Shown here piece by piece: positions 25,001 through 36,345 of a stretch of DNA of 64,000 nucleotides. Under the pieces are notes generated by a model. It ran no database searches, was not told the origin of the DNA, and worked only from the letters and a program-made list of their open reading frames with translations. This DNA is from Entoloma clypeatum (lineage: Eukaryota; Basidiomycota; Agaricomycetes; Agaricales; Entolomataceae): NCBI GenBank assembly GCA_963565915.1, contig OY751491.1, positions 2,666,001 to 2,730,000 on the forward strand, in the 5' to 3' direction. Within the stretch, counting starts at the first letter, position 1; every line of letters starts with the position of its first letter. Both the position numbers and the translations under genes were made by a program.

Positions 25001-28000
25001 TCCATATATTACTTGCGGGGGTGGGGGGGATCGGGAGCGTTCACTGTGGGCGGATCCTCGCGTAATTATTATTGGAGCTGGGGCAGTAGCTGGAGCACCA
25101 AATGGGACTTGTGGCTGCATGATGACCTGTGGCTGACGAGGCGAACGGGAGCGATGTCGACTCCCTGACCTTGAACTGCGGTGTCGACCGGGATCCACCA
25201 CTGTGGGTTGCACGACGATCGGATGACCAGGTGAACGCGAGCGTGAACGCGAACGCGAAGTCGACCGCGAACGCTGGACTACAATGGGTGCTCCCATCGG
25301 TGGCACTCCCATCATCGGTGGCATTCCTGTCATAGGTGCCATGGGCATCATTGGTGGGACTGCAGATGGTTGGCTGAGCACTGGCTGGGGTGGCTGTTGA
25401 ATGATGATAGGAGGCGAATGTCGATCGTGACTACGGCTCCGACCGCGACTGCGACTGCTACTGCGACTGCGACTATGGCTACGACGGGGGCTGGGGGTTC
25501 GACTGCGCATGACGACCATTGGCTGTGGAGGTGGTCCATATGCCATCGAAGGTTGGATGCCAGCTTGTGTGGGAATGAATTGCACTGGAGGAACTGGGGG
25601 TTGCGTCGGTACATATTGGATCGGCTGGTGTTGTTGCGCAGCCGGGAAAGGTTGAATGGTAGGCTGGATGGTTTGTGCGGGTGGGGTCCGATGAGGAGAA
25701 CGGGAGCGAGAACGAGAACGAGAACGAGAACGACTAGCACGAGACCCAAAAATTATTTGCGGGGGATGAGGAGCTGGGACTGATGCCTGCTGAGGTGGGG
25801 AACGCGAACGACTGCGACTGCGGCTTCGGCTTCTACGGCGAGTCCTAATGGATGAAGAACGGCTGCGCTGCAAGATGATACCTGGCGGCACTGGACCTGG
25901 TAACATCACTGGAGGCACTGTCTGACCCATGGTCATCATTTCTGAGGGAGCTGTCACTGGGGGTTGAGGATATGGCGTAGACGGCTGTATGATGATAGGT
26001 TGCGGTGGTAATGCCTGTGGTTGTGGTTGTGATTCGTAGGCTGGGCGGTCAGATGGAACGACGACGACGGTTGGCTGTTGCGCCACTGGAGTTGTTTGCG
26101 GCAGTATTTGTTGCGACGGTGGCTGTAACATAATATGGTGCGGAGAACTCGACGAGGAACTGCTGCGATGGCTAGAATGGCTCCTGCTCGGTCTCCGTCT
26201 ATGTTCCCTACCACTGCGGCCAAACCCACTACCAGTCTGCCTGTCTTCGCCACTACCTGTTCGCCTTTGTTCACTCCCGCTTCGATCATGCCCGCTGTCA
26301 GTCCGCCTGCGTTCGCTGTCACTCCGTCGATGTCCGCTGCTGCTTCGCCGACGTTCGCTGCTACTTGTACTCCTAGATTGAGAAGACCTGGTCTTCGTGC
26401 TGCTTGAGCTGCTACTAGGCGGGGAGTCATCCATTTCAATAATCTGATGGCCAAAGGGCACTGGACGCGGTGTCATCGTGTCCGGCCTTGAAACATCTGG
26501 TGGAATGAAAGGAACCTGTTCTGTAACAGAGGCAGGCCGCATTGGAGGCATAGGACCTGGCAGGGTACCTGGGCGGGGACCAAACCCATCCATAGGAATA
26601 GGTGGCACTGGGCCCAGTGCTGGACCCGGTGGAAAACTGGGGATGACAGGAGCGTGTGCTGGTTGTGGGGTAGTCATTACGGGGGGAATGACGGGCGGGA
26701 TAACAGGGGGTTCCCCTAGTTGCTGCGGCCAAGCCTGGGGTATGAAGCCTGGGGGGAAAACCGGAGCCTGCTGTGACTGTGGTATACCCGGAATCTGAGG
26801 TTGCGGCATCTGTATACCAGGTGCCGCAACCATAGGCTGAGGCATTGACATTCTGGGAAGGGGCTGAGGGATTTCGTCGTTGTCACTGGAAGAAATGGAA
26901 GATGCATTCTCTTCTTCTGTACGACCTGCTACAATCTCAATACGAGACGATGAGGATTGGAACTGGAGTACCGACCTTCGACACGTATGTTACGAACATC
27001 TTCTCCCAGTCGATCGACAAGCGTGACGATATCATCAAGCCTCTGTCGACGCTCGTTGACTTCTTGTTCCAACCAGCTATTTAGCTGTCGCATATAGTTC
27101 ATCATATGACGTTGTTGCTCAATGGACGCAAGTTGCGCTTGGCGGTTGTCCTAGAAAATAATGATTGTTGTTGCCTTGTGGAAGAACGTGGAAATACTTA
27201 CCCTCAGAATCTCCATAAAAGCATCGTACATCGGGAATTCCACAATAGTCTGCACGATTTAATGATTAGAACTCAAAGGATAAGAAGCAGCCAGCTTACT
27301 GGACCAGGTGGCATGGGCATGTATTGGACCCTTGGTCTCGGTTCCTGTTGAGCAGCCGGTTGTGGTTGTTGCACAGGTTGCTGTGTACAGAAACAACCAA
27401 TACATTAGATAAAGAAAGTATCTATGGAATGGGAGGAAATGTACCGAAGCGGGGGCCCTTCCTTGAGATGTCTGTGGGGGCTGATACCAACTTTGCAGTG
27501 GTGGCGCTGTGTGCGACCGTGGAGTGCCATCCTGATAGGAGAATTAAATCACTTTTGTAATGGAATCCATAAAAACAGGACACACAAAAACAGGCCTAGG
27601 AGGTGGGCCGCGATGGAAGAAACCGTCAGTCCCGGGGTGCCGCTGCCGTCGGTTATTTAGAACCTCGTCCTGAAAGTTGATACCACCGTGATCAGGACCA
27701 ACGCGCGCGGGCCCCGGAGGTACCATGGGCTCAGCAGTCGGTAACGGCTCAGTGGGTGGCACGGATACAGGGATAGACTGCGGTACTCTAACCACAGCAG
27801 CTGGTGCTTGTAATTCTTCAGAGGCCGGTATATTTTCGTCTTCTCTTCGGCGAAGAGGTCGGCGGGGGGGTTGCTGGCGTAGCCATCTAACAGGCCGTAT
27901 CTGAGTAGGTGGTTCTGTGTCTGCTCTGGGTGGGAGGTCTTGGTGCGTGATAATAGGACTTCTTAAGCGGGAGCCTCTTTCGAGAGGTTCGAGAGGTTCC

Positions 28001-31000
28001 CGGGTAAAACGTTGAAGTTCAGGTGGTTCTTCAACCCGTTGATGAGGGAGGTCGGCGGCAGTTAACATATCATCGACCAATTGCTGGACCCAGCCAACAC
28101 GGCTAGGGACTGGCGCTGCGATTGGCGTTTCAGAGTCTGGGAAGGTTCTCAATAGCCTCTCCAAATCGCTCAGATCTGTTAGACTGGACCGGGGAGTGGA
28201 TACGACAAATGGCCCTGAAGGTGGATGATCTTGCGCTTGCACAGTGGTCCGTTCATGTACAATCGTGGGCTCATGTACAACATGGGTTTCTCGTGGACCT
28301 TGGTTCAGAAGGGTCTGAAGAATATCTTCTATCCGGTGGACTCTGTCCAGAAGTTCTGTATTTTCGGAAATCTGAGGAACGGGGACTCGAAGATTGTCCA
28401 GCATCTGGTTTGTTGAGGTTTGGGCCTCCCCCAATGTACGTAGTTGTTCTCGGATGGCATTCAAAGCTTCATGGAGGTCTGGAGGCGTGGGAAGCGGACG
28501 CACAGTAACTACGGAAGTGGAGGAGGATGGTGTTGGTGACGAAGGAGGAAAGGGACGACCGGATGACTCGGAGCTTTCAGGGTATGGCGCAGAAGGGGGA
28601 GATAGGGAGGTTGCAGAGTCGGAGAACATGGAAGACGAAGAACCATCGGAATCATCAGAATCCGAAAGAGAAGGGACATCCCAGTGCCGCGGCGAGGTGG
28701 GATATGTTTCAGGTGAAAGATACTCATCGTCAGAATGATGTGACGATAGGAAAGAGATAAAACTACTGCCTGAACTCAACGATCGACTCAGCGAGACTGG
28801 TGACATGTTTGTATCACGAGCGTCGGCAGGTATCAAGCTGATGACACTGCTCCTTCCAACACTCTGATTCACCATGTGGCGCTGATCTCCTGCCGGCAAC
28901 ACGAGTTGTATTGCAGCTGGACGACTATGATCAACGGGTGGGGGTGGCTGGTGAGATACTAACACAGCCGGTGCTGGAGTTGCAGGCGGGGGTGGTGTGC
29001 GATGGAGGAACTGCGACAAGTCTTCCAACTCATCCCTGAGTGCTCTCACATTGTCCGAGAGTCCTCTATTTTCTTCTCCACGCATCTCATCATATTGTCG
29101 CAGCTGATCTGCAAGGCGATCAATATCTTGGTAGATATCCCGTTGAGTGGCAGCGCTTTCGGAACTTTCAGTCCTGAAGCTCGCCCGTTCCGAGGGTCCA
29201 GAACCACGAGGAGTAGTCAAAGTCACAATGCCGGAACCTTGCGGTGTTGAAATGCGGGGGCTGCTAGCTAAAGAAACAGGCGATCGCTGAGGCAAAATCT
29301 GAGACATGATAACACAACATTATGAGAAAACTACATACCAGTTGCCGCGAGGCTTGAGATGGTGTCGTGAGCAAGGACGGTTCCGTTGACGGAGCTTCAC
29401 CAAGACCAAGACTAGATTCTTCTTCCAATAGGGATCTTGCATCAAACACGGACGAGCTGAGGGACGTCTGCGACATGAAAGAGACGGTCGAGGAATTCGA
29501 AGGCGTCCGCACAAGCAACACAGGTGACTCTATTGAGGACGACAATGTGCTGGGGGTTGCGATTTCGCCCGTTGACGGAAAAGATGATGACGATAAAGGG
29601 GTGGCTGCAGTCAGGCGAGGGAATGATGACGCGACTGAACTCGATGACTGCGTCAACGGTGTTTCGAGGTCTGTTGATGAGGACACTGACGACGGCAACA
29701 CAGGCACTGGCGTCAATGAGGGAAGCGGAGAACGTGGAGTCATCGTCGATAAGCTCGTCGGCGTTTCTGGGATGGGAAGTCGGGCAACGGAGGAAACCGC
29801 AGAACCGGTTGGCCTCAAGAATGATGTTTCGAATGAAGTGTCGAGCCCTTCCGGAATAGCAAGCGACACAGCGGAAGGCGAAGCGTTCAACTGCGATGAC
29901 TCGTAAGAATCATCTGTCTCTTGAGCCCATCGTTGAGGGCTGGGAGGTACTCGAACACCAAATGGCGGATTCAGCGCGCTAAGCCCACTGAGGCTTGAAA
30001 TTGACGAGCTTGTGGGGCTGGATATACTAGATGGTAATTCGGGAACTGGTGTGACAGGCAGTTCAGTCTGCATAGGTGAACTTGATAATGCAAATGTTGA
30101 TGGCGTCACAACGGACGTTGAGGAAGAAGCTGTTGCCGAAAGCGGAGGCAAGGAAGAAGACAAATCGGTCGAAGACAGCGGCAATGATGCTTGGGATGAA
30201 GCACGGAAGGAGGAGGGTGTCAACACGCCCGGTGAGTCTTCCGTCACTGACAGACTTGAAAGCGGACGAGATAAAGAGAGCCCCGACTGTGGTAATGGAG
30301 GTAGTGGTGGGGATGCAGAGAAGAGTGATGCTGAGTAGTTTGAGGATGTCGAGGGTGGTAGAGGGGGGTAAATCTGTGAAAATATTGACGGTGATCGACT
30401 AGGTGGAATCTCCGGTAGTGGAGATGGCAACTGAAGAATGCTTCTTTCACCGTTATCAGATGAGAGCTTTACAGACGAACGAGTCGGAGTATTATGTCCG
30501 GAAGTAGGTTCTGAAGGAATGGTGGGGCACAGTTCGGCTGTGATATATTCCGAACCCAGGGAGGGTTCGGATGACGTCCGATAGTGTGAATAACCAGTAT
30601 CTGCAGTCCTGTATTCTGATTCAGAAGGAATGCTGGGGAGGGACTCGAACGACTCAAATGAGGTCATGGACCCTTTTGGAGAAGCAAGGGAGCCTCGCAA
30701 GGAAGGACTTTTGGCGGTGAGATAGTCTGAACTCCCTTGAGAAGCTGTCCGGAAGTTGTCAGAGCCAGCTTCAGAAACTCCGTCAGGTTCGGACGGGGGC
30801 GAGGATGATGACGGAGTAAGAGAATCATCGCTGGAGGTTACTGGACAACCTGTGAGAGTGGAGAGGTCAGATGAGGGACAGACATCATATCCTGTCCCGC
30901 TCGAAACACCTGGCGTCATCGAATCAGTGCCTGAATAGCTCCCAGGATGGGTGGAGGTTCCACTTGGGGTGTAGCTTCCACTGCTGGTGTAACTGCCGCT

Positions 31001-34000
31001 GCGAGTATAGCTTCCACGACCCGAATAGGTCCCGCTCGGAGTGAGACCGGCGCTATTCGTATAGCCGTTACTGCCAGGTGTATAACTCCCACTGTCATAT
31101 GTGTAGCTCCGAGTGTCATAGATCCCCGAACCAGGAGTATAGCTCCCACTATCTGGTGTATAGCTTCCCACCGAATTCTCCTTCTCTGACGAGCCATCAG
31201 TGCGCCCAGATGAAAATGAAGTCCTCCCACCCCTTCTTCTGACTTCCCGTGCCCTGCTCAGCGGCGTGCGCGATGTGGATGTCAGAGTATAGGAAGCTGT
31301 GTCATGAGAGTCGCCCAAATAAGAGGCTGAATCACTCTGGCGTAACGACAAGGTCGAGGGGACAATTTGCGTCCCTGTATCGAACGTCGACATAGCATCT
31401 GTCCTAAGCCCAGTGGAGGTGCGCAATTCCGAAGTATAGGAGCTGTAAAAGGATGACCTTGATTCACCTCCAGATGACGAGCCAGCACTGAGAAAGATCT
31501 CATCCGATGCCTCCGAGCGACTTCGGTCGCTTCCTCTCCCGCTACCAGGAGGAGGAGTGACGACGACATCTCGCCCAAGTGTTGGGGCACTTGAAATGGT
31601 CACTGGTGCGCCACCAAGGATAACATTTGCAAACCCCAGACCGGGTTTTGCGCCTTTTGCACGCCTGAGGGCAGATGCAAACTCCTCATCTAAATCTGTC
31701 GTCGAACCACTTCGTCGCAGAGAGTTGCCTCGGGTTGGATGGATCGCACGTGGATCACCAGGGTAGATGTATTCCGAGTTGGATATGACAGTGTCGTCAA
31801 CAGTGCGCGTGTGGTATGATGAGACAAGAGAGGCACGGCGGTGGGACCCGGAGGATGACGAAACATTCGAAGCAAAGTCAGGGATAGAAGGAAGAGATCT
31901 CAATGGAGGGACAAAGATTGTCGATCGCGAGCCATTGCTGGTACAGCTGCTTGCACTATCGATCGAAAGGATGGTCCGGATGGAGCCAGCGATAGACGGG
32001 GAACGCGTGATGGATGATGAATCGGGCATAGCGACTGGCCGATTGATGGTCTCCCTACAAGATAGGGCGCGCGTTTAGGAAACACCGGAACCATCATAAG
32101 ATCATCGACGTACCATATACGATTGACCCATTTTTGCCGTTCCAATAAACTTTCCGCCGCCAATCTTTCTACACCATCTGCATACAACATCTGGAATGGC
32201 ACCAACATCTCAGTTAACGGCTGGCTATCTCGCTCCACGCTCTGCATCTTCGCAGCCGTGGTACCGACGTCGTCTCTAGCGCTGGGATGCGTGGGAGAAG
32301 GGGCTGACTGCACGCTAGTACAATTTAGCAAATCAAGGGCAACTATGCCTCGTCCTCCACCGGGGGCGAGCCAGGAAAGCAAAAGCATGTGAGGATAAAG
32401 AAGGGCCTGACATCTCTGCCAGCGATATGGAGGGGCAGTGTGGACATTAAGGTACCACAGCAAACCAATATGTTGAGGCTGTCGCCACCAAAGCATGAGA
32501 TGAATTTCTTTGAAATTGATTAAAATACGAACCGCTTCGTCACTTTGAGTGTAGGGACTCAATTCCTCTGCATCAAACCCTGGCGGCAGACTGTTACTTC
32601 TGACACTGCGCATACTTGTAACGTCCGCTTCACGCCTCGAAGGAACTAACAGATTTCCATCCCGGTCACCCAACGGAGGGGGGCGCCCGAATCCTAAACC
32701 GTGGGCGGGAGGCGATATACTGGTAACTGATGGAGCAACCGATGACTTTGCACTTGGCCTCGCGGAAGTAGGGGTTCGCTCCTTCCATAATGCCACAATG
32801 TTGCGTACAGAAGTGAGCGGAGAGCGAGGCGATGCTTGCGGGCGACGAAGAGTGGAGGGAGGGGTGATCGACGTTCGTGTGTTGCTGAAGGTCGCGGTAT
32901 CGGTATCAGTACGTCCATCGGTGCCAGTTTGTGTCAAGGTGCGGGAGAAAGTGCTAGGAGTATATGTACTCGGAGTCAAGTAGGATCCGGTACGGCTATA
33001 AATTTCTCCAGGAGACGTAGAACGGAAGGTTGTGTCATGTGACACCGACGTCTCTACGCGAGTTGGAGACAAAAAGGAAGATGTTGGGGCCCTTGACTCC
33101 ATGGCACTATACGATATTGAGGAACCTGTCCTGGACTTCGAAGGGGATGACGGCCGGGACCCATATCCATGACTGTACCCTGTGCCACTGACAGAATAAG
33201 TATATCCGGTGGTGCTCAACAAATTCGGGGTTGACTGGCTAGGTGTATACGAAGGGTTGGGGGAACGAATACCGGGAGTCGAGTGTGTACGAGAATGACC
33301 ACCACCTGGACTGCTGGTCTCGAAAACGGCAATGAGCTCAGTAGCGCGGCCAGGCGGTGGGAGGCCGCGATCTGCACCTGGATCTGTAGACGAGCGAGAG
33401 TGAAGAGATGCGTTTCCCAGAATAGCGGATCGACGGAAGGTGTCTGGTGTTGGATTAGCTGGCCGGCCAGCACCTGAAGCCGAAAAAGAAGCAGAACTTG
33501 GCCGGGACTCTTCGGTCCTCTCAGTGATTCTGCTGAGGCGCGCGACTGGATTAGAGTGTGCATTTGAGGCGGTTGGCCGTGAGGTCAGACTTGGAAGAGA
33601 AACATATGATGGCGACCCAGTATACCCTGAATAGGTTCCAGTGTATGATCCTGGAGTTGACGTATAAGACTGGCTCTGAGAGGCAGTCCGTGACCATTGG
33701 GTTAAGGCACCCTCGGCGCTGTCAAATTCGTCATCGAGGTTACTGAGAGTGGCTTCGACTTCTTCAAGCGAGTTGTCGTCGGTGTATCCGTCCGAATCTG
33801 AGTTTTGCGACACAGTGATGCGCCTCATCTGATGAGATGAGGTGTTATCGTCACCGCCAGATGGTGAATGTTGTAAATCTGCGACAAAAGTATGAGAAAG
33901 TCGAGTAATACATGAGGTAACCTCAGAAACCTGAACGAGGAGAGTACGAATAACTTGAGGATGACAGTGGTGTCTGCGTTTCTGATTGTGAGGTGAAATT

Positions 34001-34042
34001 CCCATAATGGGGAGACCACGGGTTTGTTGAGTTGCTCATCAT
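22025..34042 (-). CDS. Giant PH-like, Ser/Arg-rich, coiled-coil protein (about 3,700 residues)
   Basis: One gene of about 15 introns. Start at 34042 or 34039 (MMSNSTNPWSPHYG...). A 48-nt intron leads in frame to DLQHSPSGGDDN. The first ~480 residues are Ser/Thr-rich. Next is a PH-like module (32530-32100) with IGLLWYLNVHTAPPYRW, LYPHMLLLSW, CPFQ-like LVPFQMLYADGVERLAAES, and RQKWVNRIWETINRP. Then come about 900 Ser-rich residues with a tandem SYTPGSG-like block, an exon with short coiled coils (27544-29300), small Pro/Gln exons, a helix with IEQQRHMMNYMRQLNSWLEQ, a Pro-rich then Arg/Ser-dipeptide region (24300-26430), a long Glu/Arg coiled coil (23080-24000), and a Pro-rich tail whose last exon ends GLFGPRSPASSLRH. 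All sampled introns (for example 32490, 32060, 29300, 26930, 22200) restore frame. No named family recognised. The RS region suggests RNA-processing links, the PH-like part membranes; neither is proven. Confidence 0.75.
24300..26430 (-). repeat. Arg/Ser-dipeptide and Pro/Gln low-complexity region inside the giant gene
   Basis: Alternating RSRSRS blocks separated by Pro/Gln-rich spacers such as PPQIIF and PQPVL recur at least seven times on the minus strand. At DNA level this appears as CGN-rich hexamer periodicity that creates long spurious open frames on the plus strand (for example 24478-24981). It is coding low complexity, not a mobile element. Confidence 0.7.
30930..31185 (-). repeat. Tandem SGSYTPxSG/GSYT coding repeats
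   Basis: Within the giant gene, units of roughly 8-10 codons around GSYTP recur about ten times (GSYTPDSG, GSYTPGSG, RSYTYDSG, GSYTRSG, GSYTSSG and similar). The repeat is imperfect in DNA, indicating expansion followed by divergence. A second weaker run of SYT-type units lies near 33600-33680 (SYTSTPGSYTG). Confidence 0.7.
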
Positions 34043-34447
34043 TGAGGTTGACGACGGGACAATCAACGGTCAGCGGTCATGACAAAAGTTCCAATGATCG
34101 TGTTCCAAAGATTCAACACGGTCACGCGCTTTAGGGGAAGCTCTTTCGTGACCGCGTCTACACGTGACCACATCATCGAAGTACTTCGGTATCGAGCTTA
34201 ACCTTCTCGACCCCTGTTCTTCTTTCTTTCTTTTTTCCCTCTTGAGTGCATTGCTGTCATGTAAGACCTTTGTGAGAGACCACAGGAGATCTGACTGCTC
34301 GTACAAGTGTCTATAGACTAGTGCATAATATCTTATGCGCATAGCTTGTCTGTAGCAGCAACGAGTCCGTTTCTTGCAAGCTAGTAATCATGATTTTGGG
34401 TTCAACGTGCAACTTCAACGTTCCAACGTTTCAACGTTCAACTTGAG
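34043..34447. promoter_or_regulatory. Upstream region of the giant gene, with an AACGTT-rich tandem tract
   Basis: This 405-bp stretch is the remaining near half of what was the divergent promoter shared with RBX1 before the Ngaro insertion. Bases 34401-34442 contain four spaced TTCAACGT/CCAACGTT units ending 5 bp before the element boundary. No ORF is convincing here. Confidence 0.45.
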
Positions 34448-34603
34448 TCTTTGGCGCTGTCGTTACTGCAGGTATAACCCGAAAAATGAATGTATTTAGT
34501 GGCATACTAATACATGTGGTTTATCGATTGTGCATGATTTGGGAGAGGCCCCGCTAGGGGCTCCGACTAGCTGTGGTCTGTGATATGGGACAATGTGAGC
34601 AGC
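34448..34603 (-). repeat. Ngaro-like repeat B2 (3' terminal)
   Basis: 156-bp copy of B, beginning TCTTTGGCGCTGTCG and ending GTGAGCAGC on the plus strand. It contains a GCCCCGCTAGGGGC hairpin. Marks the 3' end of the element. Confidence 0.88.
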
Positions 34604-34718
34604 ACGGGTGGGCGGTCAAGGCACCGTTGTTCTGCGACTGTCTCGTCAGTTGTCCTCAGTGTCACATTACCACGACTGTCCAGGGGAGTGGTATGTGGAG
34701 AGGGAGTGGAGGGTGGGT
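34604..34718. other. 115-bp spacer between A2 and B2
   Basis: Unique sequence between repeats A2 and B2. I find no second copy of it in the window. Confidence 0.7.
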
Positions 34719-34853
34719 AAAAGGAAACGAGCTTATCAGCTCGTGCTGCTGGAACGTGGACGCGGCAGAGAGAAAGAGTTGATGCCGCATCCACGTGATG
34801 CGCCGAAGACAATACTCAAGTTCCCTCATGCCTCGCTCACTTGATTGATACTC
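34719..34853 (-). repeat. Ngaro-like repeat A2 (internal)
   Basis: 135-bp second copy of A, starting AAAAGGAAACGAGC with a CGAGCT-TATC-AGCTCG hairpin and ending TTGATTGATACTC on the plus strand. It abuts B1 with a 2-bp overlap (TC), which looks like the junction of a circular intermediate. Confidence 0.88.
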
Positions 34854-35007
34854 TTTGGCGCTGTCGTTACTGCAGGTATAACCCGAAAAATGAATGTATT
34901 TAGTGGCATACTAATACATGTGGTTTATCGATTGTGCATGATTTGGGAGAGGCCCCGCTAGGGGCTCCGACTAGCTGTGGTCTGTGATATGGGACAATGT
35001 GAGCAGC
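34852..35007 (-). repeat. Ngaro-like repeat B1 (internal)
   Basis: 156-bp copy of B directly downstream of the recombinase gene and joined head-on to A2. Confidence 0.88.
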
Positions 35008-35067
35008 GCTCCCCGAGACATTAGGAGTGTAGTGACGCACGCTGAACAGTTGTCCCCATGAAATTAG

Positions 35068-36345
35068 TCAATGCGCTCCGGCGTTGGTTCTCCGTCGGAT
35101 GGGCGGCATGGTGTGTCGAAGGAACTCATCGCTTAGAGTGGTGTTGTCCTGCATATAGGGAGCCATGATTTCTGTGTGGGCTCGTAGATAGACAGTGAAG
35201 GCTTCGCTGGCCCATCTTCCCTTTACTCTTAGTGCGTAAAACGGGAGTCCACGGAGGAGATATTCAAGGGTGGCTCCGATCCTGATGCTGTGGCCCTGTA
35301 GCAGTGGTTGGTTGGTTGCTTTGAGAACTTCGTTGAGACGTTTTATGAAGGCGTGTCGGGTGAGGGGGCGGAATTTTCGTTCCCCCGTCTTGCGGTACGC
35401 GAATAGCGCAGCTTCTTCAGGTGGGTTGTTGATTTTGAAATGGTTTTCGAGTGCGGCTTGGGGATCGGCTTCGTTGTTTTGTCTTGCCCAGTATACATCC
35501 TCCCCACCTGGTGAGGTCTTGGTACGTGGAAGACGGAAGACATGTTGAGTGTTTCCGTGGCGGTCGGTGATGATTTTAACATCTTTTCGCTTGACGTGTA
35601 TGTTGGGATTGAAGTGATCTAAGTTCTGTACTGTGAACTCCCCTAGACGCGCCGCGCACCAAAAGGTGGTCGTGAGGCAGGCGTAAATTGACGCGTCGAG
35701 TGGATCTGCTAAGTTTAGCAGGTTCTTGATGGTGCAAACTGTCGAGAGGAGGAGGGGGGGACGTTTGGCTTTCTTGGAATCGGGCGGCGTGAGGTTGAGG
35801 GCTGCCCTGAGAAGTGTGTTAATGGTGGGTTTGTGTACATCCAGGGGGAGGCCGTGGATGATGTGCCATGCTCGTATGGCTGCCATGTAGTTGGTGATGG
35901 TGGATACTGAGTAAACACCTGCTAGTGCTGAGGCGAAGACTTCAATGAGTTCGCGGGAGGCTGGGGCTCGATCTCTCTCTGGGATTCCGGCATGATCGCA
36001 AAATATATGAAATGCCGCCAGACCTGATCCATAAGTTTCTTCCGTGCTTGAAGCCCATGCTTCTTTTAAGATGTCTTCTACGTGAGAGACCATTGCTTGA
36101 GTGAGGGGAAGAGGTTCGCCTTGGTTGTTGAGTGGTAAACGTGTCGTAACTGGGCGCCAAAGCCTGAGTCGGTCTTTCGCAAGACAAGGGGGACGGAGGA
36201 TGATTGTGGGAGGTGTGTCATGGCCATCTGCTGGTGGGATGTTGACATTCATCACGTTGGCTGGTGTCTTCATCCTCATTAGGATCTCGGTCGTGGTTGG
36301 GGCTGATAGTGGTGCGATGCCGACCGAGGCTAGCACTGCTGTCAT
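35068..36345 (-). CDS. Tyrosine recombinase (YR) of the Ngaro-like element
   Basis: About 425 residues from the ATG at 36345 (MTAVLASVG...); the frame stays open upstream to 36996 but that part overlaps the RT-RNase H gene and looks like a shadow. The core-binding part has EDILKEAWASSTEETYGSGLAAF and ITNYMAAIRAWH. The catalytic domain shows the expected residues: Arg in CAARLGEF, HxxR in GHSIRIGATL, Trp in KGRWASEAF, and the nucleophile Tyr in TVYLRAH. It would insert a circular cDNA by strand exchange. It overlaps the preceding gene by 128 bp in another frame, so translation probably needs reinitiation or a separate transcript. Confidence 0.87.
   Translation of the reverse strand: MTAVLASVGIAPLSAPTTTEILMRMKTPANVMNVNIPPADGHDTPPTIILRPPCLAKDRLRLWRPVTTRLPLNNQGEPLPLTQAMVSHVEDILKEAWASSTEETYGSGLAAFHIFCDHAGIPERDRAPASRELIEVFASALAGVYSVSTITNYMAAIRAWHIIHGLPLDVHKPTINTLLRAALNLTPPDSKKAKRPPLLLSTVCTIKNLLNLADPLDASIYACLTTTFWCAARLGEFTVQNLDHFNPNIHVKRKDVKIITDRHGNTQHVFRLPRTKTSPGGEDVYWARQNNEADPQAALENHFKINNPPEEAALFAYRKTGERKFRPLTRHAFIKRLNEVLKATNQPLLQGHSIRIGATLEYLLRGLPFYALRVKGRWASEAFTVYLRAHTEIMAPYMQDNTTLSDEFLRHTMPPIRRRTNAGAH

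Noticed and set aside
25100..26250. Regular CG-rich periodicity as a CRISPR array or satellite
   Set aside because: It is coding Arg-Ser low complexity in an open minus-strand frame with no constant spacer-repeat structure.
29367..30338. Long acidic plus-strand open frames (29367-29906, 30012-30338)
   Set aside because: Complementary reading of Ser-rich codons on the minus strand; composition mirrors the real gene.
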